A DNA stretch of 64,000 nucleotides from JABMQW01 sp964439935 (GTDB taxonomy: Bacteria > Fidelibacterota > Marinisomatia > Marinisomatales > TCS56): assembly GCA_964439935.1 (NCBI GenBank), contig CAYTPW010000013.1, positions 1-64,000 of the forward strand, in the 5' to 3' direction. The notes under the pieces were generated by a model. That model was given only the letters and a program-made list of their open reading frames with translations, searched no databases and had not been told where the DNA came from. The translations under genes were made by a program, and so were the position numbers. How positions within the stretch are numbered: the stretch's first letter is position 1; the number at the start of each line of letters is the position of its first letter. Of this stretch, positions 61,489 through 64,000 are shown piece after piece.

Positions 61489-63257
61489 TGTTGAAAACTG
61501 ATAATCTCGTATCTCAACAAAAACTACTGATACTCAACAGTCTGGTAGGTATATTGATTTTATTGCTTGTAGGGCGGTTCTTCCAGTTACAAATATATAA
61601 TTATGAGCAATATAAGGTAAAATCAGTAGCTAATATAGTCCGCGTGCAGAGTGTACCCGCGCCGCGGGGACTGATCTATGATTATGAAGGAAACATTTTA
61701 GTTGATAATCATCCAATGTATTTATTGACGGCTATACCTATCGAAATGGGCAATGTTGATACTGTAATAAACAAAATCAGTACCTATATAGATGTGGATG
61801 TTGCCACCTTGAAGAACAATTATGAAAAATATTTCCGCGGCCGTTTTTATTCCACCCGTTTGGTAAAACAGCTGAGTATTCAGCAATTAAGCAATATTGC
61901 TGAACATAAATCCGAATTGCCTGGAATAAGTTATCGCGAGTACCCGGAACGCTATTATCCGGCCCAGATCGCTGTTTCCCATATCCTCGGATATGTCCGC
62001 GAAGTTGACCGTCGCTTTTTAGAAACTGGTAATGAATCTAATCGCTATCGACTTGGCGATATGATCGGTTGGCGTGGATTGGAGAAGACCTATGAATCCA
62101 GATTGCGGGGCATAGATGGAGTTCGATATTTGCAGGTCGATGCACTGGGTCGCGAAGTGGGTGCAATTGCTGATCATAAAGAGATTAAGCCGATTCCTGG
62201 TGAAGATTTATTTACCAGCCTGGATCGTGATTTGCAGCTGCTGATCGAGAATGAAATGGTTGATCGTGCTGGTGCTGTGATCGTTTCTCGTCCTGTTACT
62301 GGTGAAATCCTCGCTATCGCAAGTTTTCCCGATTATCCACCGGACTTATTTACTGGAGTTACACTGGATGAGGAATGGAATTCGTATACACAAAATGCTT
62401 ACAAGCCTTTAGTGAATCGCATAACTAATGGATTATATCCACCTGGATCAACATTTAAGCCGCTGGTATTACTTGGTTTATTGGAAAATGGATTGATCGA
62501 TACCAATAAAACGATTTTTTGTAATGGCCATTACCAGTTGGGACGCCGGAAATATGACTGCTGGAATCCAGCCGGACATAACAAAGTAAAACTGAGGAAG
62601 GCGATTGAACAGTCCTGCAACGTTTATTTCTATAACATGATCCAGCTAATGGAGCTGGATGACTGGGCTGAAATGTGCGCCAATTTTAATTTTGGGGTAA
62701 AAAGTGAGATCGATCTTTCAACTGAGCTGGTAGGTATGATTCCGAATACCGAGTTTATGGACAATAAATATGGAAAGCGGGGGTGGACAAAAGGGCACTT
62801 GCTGAATATTGCCATTGGCCAAGGTGATATATTGGTTACCCCTATTCAAATGCTTGTATATATCAATCAGATTGCAGCCCGAGGGAATGCAGCCAAACCC
62901 CATCTAACAATAAATGACCCAACATTGTTTGATAACCGACCTTTGATCAACAATGAGAATTGGGATATACTGCATAATTTCATGTACGGTGTGACTCACA
63001 ATCCCCATGGAACTGGTCGCGGTGCACAACCGAAATCACTTGATGTCAATACTTATGGTAAAACAGGGACTGCTGAGAATCCCCACGGTGAACCCCATGC
63101 TTGGTATATAGGATGGGGTGAGAAAGATAACCACCTTTTATCGGTTGTGATATTGATTGAAAATGCCGGTCATGGAGGCGATGTGGCTGCACCAGTCGCC
63201 AGAAAGATCTTTAATCTGTACTATTCAAAATATTATCCGCTGGAAGTGCAATCTTAA
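61488..63257 (+). CDS. mrdA: penicillin-binding protein 2
   Basis: 589 residues from ATG 61488, which overlaps the mreD stop by one base; the frame runs farther upstream but only as antifolded mreD sequence. One N-terminal membrane helix and a PBP-dimer region (SVPAPRGLIYDYEGNILVDN) precede the transpeptidase. The catalytic Ser is in YPPGSTFKPLVLLG, the SxN motif is EQSCNVYF, and the KTG motif is YGKTGTAENP. It cross-links peptidoglycan during elongation with RodA, the next gene. Confidence 0.96.
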   Translation: MLKTDNLVSQQKLLILNSLVGILILLLVGRFFQLQIYNYEQYKVKSVANIVRVQSVPAPRGLIYDYEGNILVDNHPMYLLTAIPIEMGNVDTVINKISTYIDVDVATLKNNYEKYFRGRFYSTRLVKQLSIQQLSNIAEHKSELPGISYREYPERYYPAQIAVSHILGYVREVDRRFLETGNESNRYRLGDMIGWRGLEKTYESRLRGIDGVRYLQVDALGREVGAIADHKEIKPIPGEDLFTSLDRDLQLLIENEMVDRAGAVIVSRPVTGEILAIASFPDYPPDLFTGVTLDEEWNSYTQNAYKPLVNRITNGLYPPGSTFKPLVLLGLLENGLIDTNKTIFCNGHYQLGRRKYDCWNPAGHNKVKLRKAIEQSCNVYFYNMIQLMELDDWAEMCANFNFGVKSEIDLSTELVGMIPNTEFMDNKYGKRGWTKGHLLNIAIGQGDILVTPIQMLVYINQIAARGNAAKPHLTINDPTLFDNRPLINNENWDILHNFMYGVTHNPHGTGRGAQPKSLDVNTYGKTGTAENPHGEPHAWYIGWGEKDNHLLSVVILIENAGHGGDVAAPVARKIFNLYYSKYYPLEVQS

Positions 63258-63258
63258 T

Positions 63259-64000
63259 ATGTCACATCCTGCTATCATGAAAATAAGGGAAGCACCGGTA
63301 ATGCTCCTGCTCGCATCAATTCTACTATCTATCATTGGATTAGTAGCGATTGGAAGTGTTTCACGAAATCAGGATATATTATTTGTTTATACCTCCTTTT
63401 TCCGTCAATTAATATGGATTCTGCCGGCCTTAATCTTTTTTTCGATCACATTTTCCATATCAAGAAAAAATATTTATAAATATACGCCCTATTTATATCT
63501 GATAATCATTTTACTTTTACTGATACCCTTTTTCAGGAATCCAGTCGCAGGAACATATCGGTGGATTGGTCTGGGAACCGTGCATATCCAGCCTTCTGAG
63601 TATGCCAAATTTATTGTTGTTTTAGTTCTGGCTCGCTATTTATCAAATTCTAAGGTACAAATGGATCGGATGAAAGTTGTGATAATTCCGATTTTAATAA
63701 CCATCATACCAACTATGATTGTCCTTCGGCAACCTGATCTTGGTACCGCCATAATCATGGCATTACCTGTGATAGTTATGATGTATTGGGCAGGTGTAAG
63801 GCCGTACCACCTATTTTTGATTATGGCGCCTTTTCTGTCAATTCTAACTGCATTCCATTCGATTTCTTTTTGGATATGGGCTGTCATTTTACTGATTGTA
63901 CTGTATATATCTCGGCCCTCAATAATTATGGGAGTATTAATTTATTTCGCCAATATTTTTCTGGGATTATTATCGCCAGCTCTGTGGAATTTATTGAAGC
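63259..64000 (+). CDS. rodA: RodA peptidoglycan glycosyltransferase (3' end beyond window)
   Basis: About 247 codons from ATG 63259 to the right edge, two bases after the mrdA stop. SEDS-family features are multiple membrane helices and the signature RWIGLGTVHIQPSEYAK, with VLRQPDLGTAIIMALPVIVM following. The position after mrdA favours RodA over FtsW. The protein polymerises lipid II in the elongasome. The C-terminal part, including later helices, is missing from this window. Confidence 0.93.
   Translation, partial: MSHPAIMKIREAPVMLLLASILLSIIGLVAIGSVSRNQDILFVYTSFFRQLIWILPALIFFSITFSISRKNIYKYTPYLYLIIILLLLIPFFRNPVAGTYRWIGLGTVHIQPSEYAKFIVVLVLARYLSNSKVQMDRMKVVIIPILITIIPTMIVLRQPDLGTAIIMALPVIVMMYWAGVRPYHLFLIMAPFLSILTAFHSISFWIWAVILLIVLYISRPSIIMGVLIYFANIFLGLLSPALWNLLK

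Overview
The window reads as a bacterial chromosome of moderate GC, about 45% in the core genes, from a Gram-negative rod. I place it by inference in the FCB superphylum, most likely Candidatus Marinimicrobia (Neomarinimicrobiota) or a close relative. The pointers are a GWxTD-like protein, a C-terminal Por/type IX sorting-signal relic, a dockerin-tailed subtilase, a PpiD/SurA-like chaperone, heptose kinase and a full mreBCD-mrdA-rodA block. No rRNA is present to confirm this.

Layout. 1-6.7 kb: periplasmic PPIase (cut by the window edge), family-5 uracil-DNA glycosylase coupled to a DPP-IV-like peptidase, a PAS protein, a methyltransferase and a NUDIX hydrolase. 7-12.6 kb: an isolated AT-rich methyltransferase, tRNA-Met, glutamate dehydrogenase, and a large fusion of receiver-like domains to a PEP-synthase-type ATP-grasp module. 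12.7-15.8 kb: comF, pgk, tpiA, secG, tRNA-Leu(GAG). 15.8-18.4 kb: an islet between the tRNA-Leu gene and a decayed copy of its 3' end, holding a YdjC-type deacetylase and a tandemly duplicated small gene. 18.4-28.1 kb: TPR protein, then a tightly overlapping run HAD-acpS-vanZ-recN-murA, then trkA-trkH, a crotonase and methylmalonyl-CoA epimerase. 28.4-32.6 kb: an AT-rich integron-type gene-cassette array, all on the minus strand, with five full attC-like sites plus one half site and no integrase. 32.7-35.4 kb: an ArsR-headed operon of methionine-rich proteins, a SHOCT membrane protein and a CsgG-like lipoprotein. 35.9-47.1 kb: uvrC, subtilase, a cystathionine-beta-synthase-type enzyme, SDR reductase, Hsp20, DegT aminotransferase, dinB with an anomalous 5' end, DUF3228, DUF819, CoA-binding protein. 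47.3-64 kb: tRNA-Leu(CAG), a T9SS relic, NYN nuclease, smpB, tyrS, trxA-trxB, a degenerate ABC ATPase, an HDAC-like deacetylase, PspC, heptose kinase, a propeller protein-GWxTD-decarboxylating-dehydrogenase-like trio, RNase H, and mreB-mreC-mreD-mrdA-rodA, with rodA cut by the edge.

How the genes work together. Most of the window is housekeeping: glycolysis, redox, DNA repair, envelope synthesis and cell shape. The accessory part at 28.4-35.4 kb stands out. It joins a cassette array coding largely for exported or lipid-anchored proteins to what looks like a soft-metal or metalloid-responsive operon built from unusual Met-rich proteins. These two adjacent units are the best candidates for an undescribed system here.
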